Origin: Isoetes taiwanensis
Lineage: Eukaryota > Streptophyta > Lycopodiopsida > Isoetales > Isoetaceae
Reading direction: 5' to 3'
DNA: 64,000 nucleotides
Assembly (NCBI GenBank): GCA_021234155.1
Contig: JAJEKV010000054.1
Span: 6,716,655 to 6,780,654, forward strand
This document shows positions 12,375 through 23,984 of this stretch, piece after piece. Made by a program: the position numbers and the translations under genes. The first letter of the stretch is position 1. Each line of letters opens with the position of its first letter. Below the pieces are notes generated by a model that was given only the letters and a program-made list of their open reading frames with translations, made no database searches and had not been told where the DNA came from.

Positions 12375-13260
12375 TCAGCTTGTTTAGATATATGATAAAT
12401 TTGGAGCTCTACAGAATGCCCGTGCAGTGTTTGATAATATGTATATGAAGAATATATTCTGGATTATAATGCTTCCAGCTTCCACTCATCTAGGCCTTAT
12501 TATTGAGGCACGAGAAGTGCTTGGAAAAATGGGTGAGAAGGGTTTGGTATCATGGAATGTGATGCTTGCAAGATATGCTGAACAAAGATTCCTACTCAAA
12601 CCAATTGAGCTCTTTATGGAAATGCCCAGCCATGATTTGATTTCCTGAAATGCCATAGTTAATATGTCAGGCATGGGGAGCTTAAAAAAGCTTTAATATT
12701 TTCTCAGTAGATGCCTCAAAAGGATGGGTTCAGGCGAACTATCATGGTTGCAAGCTGTGCATTAAAAGGACAACTAAAAGCAGCACTTGAATTGCTTGAG
12801 AAAATTTTTGTTCACAATGCAGTTTCATGGACTGCCCTGGTTGTTGGTTTTGCACACCATGGAAATCTCATTGATGTCCAAAACCTATTTATGAAAATGC
12901 CTCCGTATGATGTGATCTCCTGGAATGCAATGATTGATGCCTGTGCCAGGAATGGACAGCTCAAAGGTGCTATTGAGAGGTTTGAACAAATGCCATCGAA
13001 AGATGTGGTGTCTTGGAGTGCTATTACATCTGCATATTAACATGGTCAATTTTCATCATGGACAAGGAAAACATGATGTTCAACTTTTTCAGCAAAAAGG
13101 GATGATGCCTAACAGTGTCATATTTGACAACATTGTTTTTGCATGTAGTCATGATGGCATGTCAAACCTAGGCTGCCATTTCTTTGTTTCCATGTCTCAA
13201 GCTCATCACCTAGGGAATGGCAGGGGGTTATGCTACATAGAAAAATGGTCTCATCTGTTT
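12375..13260 (+). pseudogene. PLS-type pentatricopeptide-repeat (PPR) protein, pseudogene
   Basis: PPR proteins bind organellar RNA for editing, splicing or stability. This stretch encodes several PLS-style units with the hallmark (V/I)SW-x-A at about 12548 (VSWNVM), 12822 (VSWTAL), 12915 (ISWNAM) and 13008 (VSWSAI). The last three are exactly 93 bp (31 codons) apart, and units end in MP..D as expected. A TGA replaces the tryptophan of one repeat at about 12646, and frames shift near 12700 and 13040. The tail reads like the conserved CSHDGM..LG segment that normally precedes the E motifs. No start codon, transit peptide or C-terminal DYW domain is seen. It is a decayed gene fragment. Confidence 0.8.
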
Positions 13261-13546
13261 TTGCATGTGTGTTATTTTATCATCATTTATGTTACATATC
13301 TCTCTAGTTCATAGCATACTAACAATGCAAACATGCACATGCCGGTTATTTAAGGATAGATAAGTTTTGTGTGTAATTATATGAATCTCTATGGTTATGT
13401 TTAATGTCATTTTGCAATGTAATCTATCTCATTTATTGAAGAACAAAAAAGTCCCCCCTTTACATGTTGTTTTTTATTTTAAATGTTTTGAATATGTCTA
13501 TAATATCATTATAGATGTTGTGTATTTTGTTCATCCATCCCTACAC

Positions 13547-13690
13547 CATCTATAAGACCCCAAAGGGGCCATAAAAATTTTTAGTTAACACAAACCATTA
13601 TATCCAAACACTTTTAAATTAAATTCCTCCTAAAACCCCTTGGGTGCATATTCATACGGGGGATGACATAGGGCAGCAAGAGCCCTTTTC
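13547..13690. mobile_element. MITE-A family fragment
   Basis: CCCCAAAGGGGCC, AAAAATTTTT, CCCCTTGGGTGCATATTC and GGGGGATGACATAGGGCAGC match the left part of the larger MITE-A at 23000-23240. The right half is absent. Confidence 0.55.
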
Positions 13691-14247
13691 ACACTCCCTT
13701 TGCATTGACAGATCAATTTGGACGAGACATCTATGAGATACGTCATACTATACTAAGAGACTGGTAAAGCTACCTCGGCCAGAACACTGAGAAGCCCAAG
13801 AATTATGCCAATTTATTCGAATAGGCCCACAAATTTGTCTTCCGAATGACAACGTACCTGGGTATTCTGTGTTGCTTTCTTCCGTCTGGTCTTCCTCAGT
13901 CCAAAACGGCATTGCCAGTTCCAAATGTTTAACCTTTCAGTTTTCCCAAGACAACAGAGGGCACAAAGCCAAAGCTTCTCCTGCTGGCCTAGAGTGCCTC
14001 GTCCAGTTGTGTAGGCGCCGCTACAGAGTAATTTTGTGCAGAGGTTGCTAATGGATAGGGGTTCGCCTTCGGGGGCCAGCTTTACCAGAAACCAATTTCT
14101 GACTCCAAATCTGGACATCTTGGAATTTTTTTTGTTTTTTGGGATAGAATATATACCCCTTACGGAAGTATTAAGGCTACCTTACCAAAGGAATTCTATC
14201 ACGATAGTCCAGTCGCGAGCCACCACAGTGTTTTGTAATCAGGAACG

Positions 14248-15100
14248 ATGGCCGATAACACCAGCAGCAGCCAGCAGAAGAGAGCAGATGCAGCGAAAGT
14301 ACCAATGAGTCAACAGGACCTCAGGGATTTTCTGGCGCAGATGAACAAGCAGCTAGAGTCGAGGATCCCGAGCATGGATGCACTCAACACGCTGGCAGAA
14401 ACGTGTAACCGCAACAAAATAGCCATCTCCAGTATGGACGTGAGGATAGGAGACAAGCGAGGAGATGCAGCGCAGAATAGACAAGATTGAAGAGGAGAAA
14501 GCTAAAATTCTATAGAGGTTGGTTGAGTTAGAGAAATCAAATGTTGAATTAGATGCATAGGAGTCATTTGATATGATAAAGCCGCATATCATGGAATTTG
14601 AGGAGCGGAATAGAATTAAGCATGACGTTAGGTTGATAGGAGTAGCGGAGAAACCTAATGAGGACATATATCGAGTGACTGCAGAGATAATAGAGACAGT
14701 TTTCAAGGAACACTGGAGCATCGTTGTCAAAGCAGTGCGGGCAGGCCAATGGAGAGGGAGGTCGAGGCACATAAACCTGACACTGAGGGACCTGGCAGCC
14801 AGAGAGAGAATACTGCGGATGGGATCCAGACTGAGGAATGGGATCAAAGTATAGGAGGCTCTAACAGTTATGCAGCGCCAAGGGCTGCACAGGGAAGTAG
14901 CCAAAGCTAGGGAGCTGAATCAAGCAGGGATACACGCGGGTGTCAGGAATGGCAAAGTCTACCTTCACAAGAGGGTAAGGAAACAGGCGATCCTGACGCA
15001 AGAACAAAATGTGGGGGCACAAGGATTAACAAAAGCAATGGAAGTAGAGAAGGAAAATATAAACCCCCTAATGACCATACCGCTTGGCGGGAGGGCGTAG
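14248..15100 (+). pseudogene. LINE ORF1 (L1 ORF1p-like RNA-binding protein), broken
   Basis: ORF1 proteins coat LINE RNA and act as nucleic-acid chaperones. The ATG at 14248 opens an 80-codon frame with polar, helix-rich sequence (MSQQDLRDFLAQMNKQLE). Stops then interrupt a coiled-coil stretch. At 14573-14854 the frame resembles the RRM-like core (RLIGVAEK, RGRSRHINLTLRDL, ARERILRMG). At 14870-15100 it resembles the C-terminal domain (LHREVAKARELNQAG, GVRNGKVYLHKRV). The order and spacing match L1-type ORF1. Three or more stops or frameshifts prevent translation as a whole. Confidence 0.65.
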
Positions 15101-15308
15101 TCCCGGGGAGGGCCCAAAGCGATAACATTAGAAGGGAATCAGCACAAAGGAGCAGAAAGAAGCGGAAACAGGGTCGACGAAGACCGAACACCACAATCGG
15201 GGGTCATGGGCCCAACCCCGACAATGAAGATCAGAGGAAGACCGAGAAGAGCAGGCAACAGGACAGAATACACGGAGACCCCAAAGGAGCAACCTCGAGG
15301 GAAGAGAC

Positions 15309-16686
15309 GATGACAATATGGTATTGGAATTGTACCGGATACCCGTGGGACGACGGAGAGAGGCTCGAGGGAGCCCACAGCTGCGACATAATATGTCTAG
15401 TAGAGACATGGGAGCACAACGTCAAGTGGCTGCCGGATGAAGAAGGGTATCAGCTATTCACGTGTTCCAAATGTTAAACTCTATATGTTGCTGACATCTT
15501 GTCATGCAATATTTATATTTTGTACTTATTCTCCATAATTAATGATTAAAAAGCTTCATTCCCTCAAAAAAAAAAAAAAAAAAAATAAGGATTTCAAGAT
15601 AGGGAGGGGAAGTGCAGGCCTGGCCTGTTATGTGAAGAATAGTGTAGCTAACAGTGCATGTATTTTACATTCAGATATCAATAAAAGATACATGGTCTTA
15701 AATATTCAATTACAAAACAAACAAGACCTAATTCTGATCATAGCATATTACCCGCCAAACAATGACAAGTTAGAACTGTTAGACCTGGGGGAGAGCATGA
15801 TGAAATAGAAAGAACAGGGGCCAATGATTCTAATAGGGGATTTAAATGCCGAACAGGGGCGAGAACAGGCACAAAACACAAACATTGATGAAACAGATGG
15901 TCGATGATATATACAAAGAAGAACACAGGAGGGAAGAGAGATACGTAAGACAAGGCAGAGATCAACGCCAAAGGTGAATTACTGCTCGAAGTATGTACGG
16001 CGACAGGGGTAATCATAGCTAATGGGGTGCAAAAATGGGAAGGATCAGGGAACTTCACGAGCCAGAATACACACGGGAAGAGTATCGTAGATTATGTAAT
16101 TATGAATGGTCAAGCAATGGAAATAGTCGCAGGATTTATGCTATTGGAATGGCCGACTGGGAAAAGGGAGAGTCACAGACCTATACAGTTAACACTCAAA
16201 GGGGGAGAGCAGACACATGCTGATAATACATGGGAAAAGGAGAAAGAGAAGGCAAAGATAAAAATCCAATTTCAGGTTAAGTATACAGACACATTCATAC
16301 ACACAGTCAAGGCAGAAATGGGAAGATGGGAATGGGGAAAGCATAAGGCAGATGACAACGGCAACATCCTTAATGACATCATGGTAAGAGTGGCAACAGA
16401 GGTATTCGGAAAAAGAAAGAGACACAGGAAGAGCAATGCTTTTAAGGCCTCTGTATGGTATGATGAGGAATGCAGGGAACAAAAAAGAAGGGTCAAAGAA
16501 CATATAGGGAAGGAGACGTATCAGTCAGAAAGAGTAGAATACTTAAGACTGTTGAAGTTAAAACGGAACAAAAACTTGGTGCAGTACCAATGGGGTCTCG
16601 CCAGACTGCTTAAAAGGCAACTCAGGAGTTTCTGGAAGGGATTTAAAAAGAAGGGAGGGGGGAACATGAAAACAGAAAATGAATAG
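15309..16686 (+). pseudogene. LINE ORF2 N-terminal AP-like endonuclease, interrupted
   Basis: The endonuclease nicks target DNA to prime reverse transcription. From the ATG at 15309 the protein begins MTIWYWNCTG and continues with IICLVETWEHN, the first two motifs of the exonuclease-endonuclease-phosphatase fold. A foreign polyadenylated fragment interrupts it at about 15467-15586. It resumes at 15588 with KDFKIGRGSAGLACYVKNSV, then IIAYYPPNN and LIGDLNAEQG (GDxN motif, about 15832-15861). At 16027-16170 SIVDYVIMNG and SHRPIQLTL correspond to the final catalytic SDH-type motif. A basic linker leads to the reverse transcriptase. There are several frameshifts. Confidence 0.75.
15467..15586 (+). 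mobile_element. Polyadenylated 3'-UTR-like fragment inserted in the LINE
   Basis: About 115 bp of A/T-rich sequence ending in a run of about 21 A's (15566-15586) interrupts the endonuclease coding region between GYQLFT and KDFKIG. The composition and tail resemble a retroposed mRNA 3' end. A convincing target duplication was not seen. Confidence 0.5.
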
Positions 16687-16752
16687 GACACCATTGGAGC
16701 AGTCGGATGGGAGAAATATCTGGAGAAATTATACAAGACAGGGGCATCTTCA

Positions 16753-17941
16753 ATGCCAATACCAACATTGCAGAATATGGATAAGCCGTGTTTCAACATG
16801 CAGGAAGTAATGAAAGCCTTAAACAGGATGGCTAATCACAAAGCCCCGGGTCTCTACGGACTAACAGTGGAGTTACTAAAGTGTGCTGAAACAGTAATAG
16901 GGAAACAAGTCACACAGACATTTTCAACGGCATAATATATACAGGGCTTCCAGACAGGTGGACATACAACAGAGTCATACCTTTACACAAGGGGGGAAGT
17001 AGACAATATCCCGGAAACTATAGGACAATAATGGTGAGCTCCATCTTCGCAAAATGGTTCAGAAAAGCCCTGGATAGCAAATTGAAATAATGGGCAGAAG
17101 CGGAAAATCTGAGGGCATAGGGACAAGCAGGTTTCAGACCGGAACACTCAACCACAGACCATCTAGTAACCTCTGGATATTAATAGAGTAGAACAAAGCA
17201 CATGGAAAGAAAATAATTTGCTGCTTTGTAGATTTTAGGAAAGCATTCGACACAGTCCCGAGGGAGAAGCTCCTACAAAGGTTGCTAGATGTGCAAGCTC
17301 CAAGAAACATGGTAGGATCGATTGCAAGACTGTACCATAGGGTATATGCAAAGATGGAGCAAGGAGGACAGGCAATAGACTGTGATACAGGCGTCAAACA
17401 GGGATGGCCTCTATCCCCGACTTTATTTGGGATATATATAGATGCATTACAGGGTTACATAGCAGAACAGTAGGGGGACGAATACGCCCCTACATTAGGA
17501 GATACCAAGGTACCTATTATGTTGTACACTGATGATTTGAGCATGATGGCCACAAAGAATAAGGGGATGCACAGACTACTAAAGATACTGGAAAACTTCT
17601 GCGAAAAAATAGGGCTAACAGTAAATCTTGCAAAAACCAAGATAGTCATCTTCGGGAATAAGAATAAGCATAGACCTTTCAGGTACAGGGAGACAGAAAT
17701 AGAAGAAGCAACGGAATATATGTATCTGGGGTATGATGCACATGGCACGGGGAAATGGGCTAAGGGTGCAGACACAAGGTTCCAATCAGCCATAGGGAGC
17801 TATTTTAGTATGAAAAACTTCTGCAATAAAAGTAGAATAATCGACTGGGACATTAAATGTTACTTATTCAGTGCAGTAGTAGCCACGATGCAATTATACG
17901 GGGCTGAAGCTTGGGGGCCAGGTTCATTAGAGGAAAAATGA
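16753..17941 (+). pseudogene. LINE ORF2 reverse transcriptase domain, broken
   Basis: The reverse transcriptase of copy B. In order: MANHKAPGLYGLTVELLK (16830-16885), GLPDRWTYNRVIPLHKGG (16945-17000), YPGNYRTIMVSS, VDFRKAFDTVPRE (17228-17266), GVKQGWPLSPTLFGIYIDAL, catalytic YTDD (17525-17536) and the thumb segment LTVNLAKTKIVIFGNKNK (17617-17670). Stops at 17063, 17118 and 17470 and a few shifts break it. From 17519 to 17941 the frame is open and better preserved than the equivalent part of copy A. Confidence 0.85.
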
Positions 17942-18049
17942 GATCACATTTTGTCCCATTAAGGGATGCTTAAAATGCCATGTCAGCTTTTTAAACTGTC
18001 CAATAAGAGAAGAGCTCTAGTATATCTCATTCCAGTATTATGTGGCAAA

Positions 18050-18412
18050 CAGAATTAATGCAAAATGCAACTAACTTCTGTACTATCATTTTTTCATTAT
18101 AACTTTTGATCCAGAACTCCGATTCAAGAACTTTTTGTAGCAATGGGTTTGTCTTCACAAGATCTATCTAGTGATAACCCATTCATACATCTTTTACGAT
18201 ATAAATATATAAGAAATGAGCAAAAAATCATATTTTTTTAAGGTTAATGCATATGACCATATTGAAATACATCATAACCATATATCATTGGAAAGATCTT
18301 TTCATTCCGCATCTAATGCAACAAACGCCGCAACATTTTGACAAGTGGAACAAAAGTTATGGGGAAAAGCAACAACAATGAAGTTGTTGGTGCTGCATTA
18401 ATTGCAGTTAAT
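18050..18412. mobile_element. MITE-like insert in LINE copy B
   Basis: Equivalent of 1129-1474. The left end (GAATTAATGCA) and right end (TGCATTAATT) are inverted relative to each other. The body is non-coding and A/T-rich with GATCTATCTAGTGATAACCC. It splits the LINE ORF2. The right inverted end is more complete here than in copy A. Confidence 0.5.
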
Positions 18413-19274
18413 AGAGGGTAGCCATTCCATTGGAGGATATGGGGATGAAATGAGATCTCAAATTTCCTCTAATGTAACAGACAAAAAATGGGACAAACAG
18501 GAAGGAATCCTTAGACAATGGCACAAACAGGAATTTAAGGTAAGGGCAAATACGCCACTAACAATCATGATACTCGAAACCGGACAGAAACCAATGGAGG
18601 TGAGAGCATGGGAGAGGACCATTAGATACCTAATAAAGGACAATGCAGGAGATCACCAAGGGAAGTTGTCAAGTATTGCAATCATCGAGTCAGCAAAGTC
18701 ACACATTCTCATAGGCAGTGGATGGTTTAAGGAGGTAGCAAGGTGGACCAGAGAAATGGGATTGAATCTGAGCGACCTAATAAACAAAGGGCAGTGGAAT
18801 GAAGAATGGGCTGATAGAGCTACAAGAGCATGGCTGCAAAAATATGCAGGACCCAAAACACTCTGGCTCATGACAGTCTTCAACCCAGAATAGCAAATAG
18901 GACACCAGATGTACCGAGATGACCTACTAGGAAAAGCCAGAAGAGACAATCCTGGCTAGATTCAGGATGGGGAGTCATGATCTAAGAATTGAAAAGGACA
19001 GGTGGAGGGGAATAGAAAGGGAGTGCCGAATATGCAGAATCTGCGACACTGGGAGAGTGGAGATGAGAACCACATGATTAATGAGTGCCCGATATACGGA
19101 GACATCAGAGACAGATACAGAAATATAATGGGGACAACCAGTACATATTCTGATGAAAAGGACAGAATCAATGAGAGACATGGCAGACGCAATCCAGGGA
19201 ATGATGATCAGACACCGAGAGTTACGCAGAGAAAGAGGGTTTGTAATATGAACCGCACAAGAGGCGGCTCATAA
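18408..19274 (+). pseudogene. LINE ORF2 C-terminal region with CCHC knuckle
   Basis: A 163-codon frame (18402-18893) continues the LINE polyprotein past the MITE: ILETGQKPMEVRAWERTIRYL is typical of the region after the thumb. It is followed at 19002-19110 by ECRICRICD in one frame and DENHMINECPIYGDIRDRY in another. Together these give a C-x2-C...H-x4-C knuckle as in many LINE ORF2 C termini. A frameshift lies between the two halves. Confidence 0.7.
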
Positions 19275-19519
19275 ACCCCACACAAATTGTTCAGTTAAAA
19301 GCTGATTGTTAACGACGCATCACCGCACGGCCACGAAGCCGATGTAAAGCGGGTGCTGGTAATAATAGGAAAAGGTAAGCCTTCAAAAAAGGCTACATCA
19401 AAACAACGTGATGTGCTAGTAGCACCCTTTTCAGGGCTCGCCCATGCTACACAAGTCCGGGAGGGGCCGAGGGCACAAGGGACATTAATTTCTATTCTAT
19501 TCTATTTTTGGAACCGAAA

Positions 19520-20850
19520 AGTTGAGTCAATAATTTTATATGTAAGAAGATAATGTTAGGACATAGACTTAGGTCTCAGGTTTATTAATTTAGGGATGTG
19601 CTCCACAAATGTTGGAGGAACAGATGGTTGTTGACAACCATCCCTGCGTTGCCAACGAGATTAGAGGATAGGTGGTTTTGTGTTTATGAGGGTTGTTCAC
19701 GCACCCTTAGCCATGGAGAGGGTTATATGGGTTTGTTGGAAGAACAAATATCCTGAGGTTCCTTGGGTTGCTCATCGGCCAGGTGCACGCAGGACACCGC
19801 GAGGTCGAGGGCTTTTCATTACCTACTTCCCGTATTTCCATTCAATCATTCACCCTTCGTACCACCTCCCTTCCTGACTTTCCTCCTAGACCACCACCTC
19901 ATGCCACATCTTCACATGTCCCTCCACATTCCATGGTCCCCATAGTTAGTCCACCTTCCCGTCCTCTGATCTTACCATTCACCCTTAGTCGCACCTCCCT
20001 TCCCCGCTTCCCTTCTAGACCACCATCCCTTCCTATGTCATCGTATGTCCCTCCACCTTCCATGGTCCCCTAGCTAGTTCATCTGCCCATCCACTATCAA
20101 GTCTTGTGTGTGACATTCCAGTCCCTCCAGTGTCTCGCATCTTTCATGTCCCCTATCTATTCTCATGGTCTTTGTCCTACGTCATTGTCTCCTTGCACTA
20201 TGCTACCTTTTACCTCGTTGGCATACCCAGATGTCGCACCCTTCCACCCGAATATACTCATAAGGGAAACTTGGATCAACGCCTAGGATATCTTCAATAA
20301 AGGGTTGGACATGAGTTTTAACGCATTGCACCATCAAAGAGTACGAGGCTTCCGTGAAAATGTAACCTTCCCTTGAGTTGATTGAAGGTATAGGTGGATA
20401 TGATCCAACGGAGTCTTCCTCATTCAAATGATTATCACAATCACCACTCAGTGTTACATGGTCTTCATCATCTAGGCCCTCAAAACCTGCAGCATTGTCA
20501 ACATTCTCAAAGCGAAATCACTTATAGTTGCTTTTGAATCATATAGAGACGAATCAGTGGAGATATCATTTTCAACTCCCCCATACACGTTACATTCCAA
20601 ATCCGTGAGATAAATAGCAGCATCAAAGGAACAAAAAATGAAATGGTAGATGGAAATCACAACGAACAGATGAATCGTGGATGAAGAAATAACTCGTAAG
20701 GACGATTCACTTGAAGAAATAGCTCTTTACGAGGATAAACTTGTGAGCTTTTATAGACATTTTATGGAAATCTTCCCTAGTTTCTTTGGAAAGTTGGGGA
20801 GGTTTCTATAAAAATATTTATAAAAAAAATAGTAATTAATTTTCGCAACC
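19520..20850. repeat. Proline-rich repeat-family block, copy B
   Basis: Near-identical to 2570-3880. The proline-rich frame at 19768-20073 (+) is kept open. Few differences separate the two copies, so they cannot show selection on any frame. Confidence 0.4.
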
Positions 20851-20959
20851 ACCGAGGGATGGCGCCTCCTCATTAAGACGCATGAGGATCGAGATGCACG
20901 AGAGGGAAAATCTTGGTCCTCGTGCAAATTTAGAGAGGGGCTTCTTTTTTATTTTTATA

Positions 20960-21185
20960 ACAACCTCCCCACCTTTCCGTGAAAACCTCCCCAGTCATAC
21001 CCAGAAAGTTGGGGAGTTTCCACAGAAAGGTGGGGAGGTTTCCATGGAAACCTCCGTACAAGGAAAGTTGGGATTGTTTCCATGGAAAGTTGTAGAGGTT
21101 TCCAGGAAAATGGGGAGGTCTTTAGGGAAAGTTGGGGCCTGAGTTGGGGAGGTTTCTGTGAAAAGTTAGGGAGTTTTCATTGAAG
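20960..21185. repeat. Degenerate GGAAAGTTGGGGAGGTTTCC tandem repeat, copy B
   Basis: Same array as 3985-4235, including the central palindrome GGTTTCCATGGAAACC near 21037-21052. Confidence 0.7.
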
Positions 21186-21319
21186 TCCAATCCAAATCGG
21201 GCGTAGATAAAACCATCGTTAGTGTTATGGTAAAGACAAAAGCAGCTCTTTCTTACTATTTCTCAATTCTCTTTAATAAAAGCACACATATCAAAGGGTC
21301 GTTTTAGTATAATTTCAAG

Positions 21320-21665
21320 AGCCATCATACCTTCCCATAGGCCAATTGGTCTCTCGTGGGATCTATAAAAACTCTATTCTATTCTGGTAAAGACAAAAGC
21401 ACTTATTCCTTACACTGGCATGCCCCACTAATCTCTCTCAAGATCGCCTGCTCCAATGCTCCCCCAATTTTCAGCCCTGTCCTGCCAATTTTTCAAGTAG
21501 CCCGTTTGCTTCATGCTCATTACAGACGTTACAATAGAATAGAATAGAATAAATTTTTTAACGTCCACGGAGACCAATAGGTCATGGGACCCATATAATG
21601 GGCTAGTACAATCATTACTACTAGGATTAAAAAACCCCTGCCTCGAAAGGTTTTCAAGGGAACAT
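21320..21665. mobile_element. Two SINE-like pieces, copy B
   Basis: A truncated plus-strand 3' end at about 21335-21385 (TATAAAAACTCTATTC) and a minus-strand element at 21534-21665 with CTATT-type tail. These correspond to 4370-4428 and 4562-4712 of copy A. Confidence 0.6.
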
Positions 21666-22084
21666 TACATTTCCTTTACTATGGCTAGCTCTTACAACGT
21701 AATAACAAAACAGATATGCATCATTTTTACGACACTACCTCAACCACGTGAGATCCCACAAGCGAAGTGAAAAGATTAACATGCATTTGATTTACTGAGA
21801 AGAGATGGAAAGGGATTGGACACCTCAACAATTTTGTAATCGTCTCTGTCTTCAACAAAAACTGGTGGCACTTATCTGGATCTAAAGCTGCAATAAGAAA
21901 CAATATGTAGCACAATAACAGGGGGTTACTTTTAGATTTTTATACGCTTTTTCACATGGTTTTTCTATGATTTCGTTGTTGTATTCGTTGAGGTGTACTA
22001 AATAGTATTTCTAGAGTGCACCCTTTATGGGCCGTTGATTTTCGTTGGTTGGAACAATCCGAGGGTTGTTGTCTTTCTCTGCAT

Positions 22085-22265
22085 GTGTTTGTGCATGAAC
22101 ACTGCGCATGTGTATGCATGTGCATGTGCACATGCATGTGCATGTGTGTGCATGTGCATGTTCATGTGCAAGTGCATGTATATGCATGTGCATGTGTATT
22201 GTGCATGTGCAAGTGCGAGTGCATGTGCATGTGTGCATGTGTGTGCATGTGTGCATCTGCCTGTG
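22085..22265. repeat. (TGTGCA/TGCATG) microsatellite
   Basis: About 180 bp of alternating purine-pyrimidine sequence built from GCATGTGCATGT and close variants. It opens long spurious frames rich in Cys, Met and His on both strands; none is a gene. Confidence 0.9.
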
Positions 22266-22949
22266 TACTTGCCCTCTTGGATTCTTATTGCCGGAGTGGA
22301 TTTTACTACCACGAGATGGATTTTTTGCTCACACTTACAAAGGTATTTGTTTTTTAATGTTTCTTCAGTTAGCATAATGTTTTTTTTTACAAGGTATTGG
22401 TTTCCTGATTCTACAATATAGTACTGCAAAATCCCCTTTTGTTTCCTTCCTAAGATTTGCTGCAGATTCAAGTTTAGGCCCTCTGTTTGCTTCCAACTCT
22501 TGGATATTCCTGGCTGCCGGATTGTTCATAGCAGCCAGCCTTTAGCTTCAATCAACAAACGAATTCTTATGCACACAACAGACGGATTATTCCACGCCCT
22601 TTTCCATGTCACGCAGATCAGTCAAACAGTGGCCACAAGAATGCATTTATATTGTAGGTTTGGAACTTTAATCGAACCATAAGGTGAATCATGCATTACC
22701 TTTAAGCTAGAGATGGAGCATCCAAAATCATATGGATTGATAAACAATGGTGTCATTGTGAAAGAGAAATAGTTGTAGCGGAAGTAACAATATGTAGCAT
22801 AATAACAGGGGGTTTTCTTTGTGTTGCAAACTTTATGACTTTCAGAATAATGGGATCAATCTGCTCTATCTTTATGGTAACTTTTACTTATGTTCTATTT
22901 GTTTTATTGTGATCAAATTCAAAAGTTACAGGTGATGAAAGCCTCAAAT

Positions 22950-22956
22950 GAATTCT

Positions 22957-22991
<35 letters not shown>

Positions 22992-22999
22992 AATTCTAG
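22950..22999. mobile_element. Bare poly(T) insert with 9-bp duplication
   Basis: The 9-mer GAATTCTAG at 22950-22958 is followed by 32 T's and then the same 9-mer at 22991-22999. This is the layout expected of an extremely 5'-truncated retroposition in which only the tail (on the minus strand) was copied. Confidence 0.6.
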
Positions 23000-23077
23000 G
23001 GGGCGTCCCTAAGGCCCCGAAGGGGCCAAAAAAATTTTTGCAACACAAACCATTAACATTCAACATATAAAAATTAA

Positions 23078-23590
23078 ATCCCCCAACACATAACAACCAT
23101 TGACATTAACAACCAACACATAACTACCATTGACATTAATTAACACAACCATTGGCTCCAACACATTTAAATTAAAATCCCCCTTAAACCCCCTTTGGTT
23201 TGGGTGCATATTCACACGGGGGGTGACGTAGGGCAGCGAGAGCCCTCATAATTGTATTTTGCACGTACGAAATCAACACCATATAGTATCTTGCTTCAAA
23301 TCTTATAGTATTTTGCGAATCTTGTTATACAGTATAGCAAATTTTGTACTTGCATACCCCACAAATGAGGAACTTTACGTACGGTATAGATTATGGAATA
23401 AGGGGTGAATATGCCTATCCAACAGCTCTCGTTGCCCGGAGTCACCCCCCGTGTGAATATGCACCCAAACCAAAGGGGGTTTAAGGGGGATTTTAATTTA
23501 AATGTGTTGGAGCCAATGGTTGTGTTAATTAATGTCAATGGTAGTTATGTGTTGGTTGTTAATGTCAATGGTTGTTATGTGTTGGTTGCA
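23078..23590. mobile_element. MITE-A1, long terminal inverted repeats
   Basis: A 513-bp non-coding element with inverted repeats of about 148 bp (23078-23226 and 23442-23590). They contain CCAACACATAACTACC, AAACCCCCTTTGG and CACACGGGGGGTGAC and their complements. The core carries CACGTACGAAATC. No transposase is encoded. A related family member lies inverted at 26040-26484 and a fragment at 13547-13690. Confidence 0.75.
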
Positions 23591-23984
23591 TAATAACAGG
23601 GGGTTTCTTTTGTATTTTTGTACTTTTTTCCCTAAGGTTTTTATATGATTTCATGGATGTATTTGATGAGGCATACTGATTAGTATATCTAGAGTGCGCG
23701 TACGGTTGAACTAATTTTGATGCCTATATCCAATGGTTTAGACCCATATATCATATATTTATTTTTATATTGGATTTTCGTATTGTATCAAATATTCTGC
23801 TCGACATGCAAGGCTCGAGATAACCCATTTTAGGGTTATGTGTTGGGAATGAAAATGAAGATTTTTAGGGAAGAATCATCTCTGCATTCCGGCGATCTGC
23901 GAACAGGAGAATTCCGGGTTTGACAGGTCGTGATGTCTGCAGATTGACAACGAATCATTACCAACCGCCCTCTTAATTTTTTGT

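Larger units (their letters stand above)
14036..19510 (+). mobile_element. LINE copy B, nearly full-length L1-like element
   Basis: A non-LTR retrotransposon with the order ORF1, AP endonuclease, reverse transcriptase, zinc knuckle and tail. The 3' part from 16929 matches copy A at 1. ORF1 starts at 14248 and ORF2 near 15309. The tail at 19470-19510 ends GGGACATTAATTT plus CTATT repeats. Both frames are broken, and two foreign pieces interrupt it: a polyadenylated fragment at about 15467-15586 and a MITE at 18050-18412. The tail resembles those of the nearby SINEs, which suggests that they borrow its machinery. Confidence 0.85.

Noticed and set aside
15128-15425. Minus-strand frames over LINE ORF1/ORF2 junction
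   Set aside because: They are antisense shadows; the plus strand carries recognisable LINE motifs.
22016-22421. Long open frames on both strands over the microsatellite
   Set aside because: They are low-complexity translations of GCATGT repeats (Cys/Met/His runs) and not genes.
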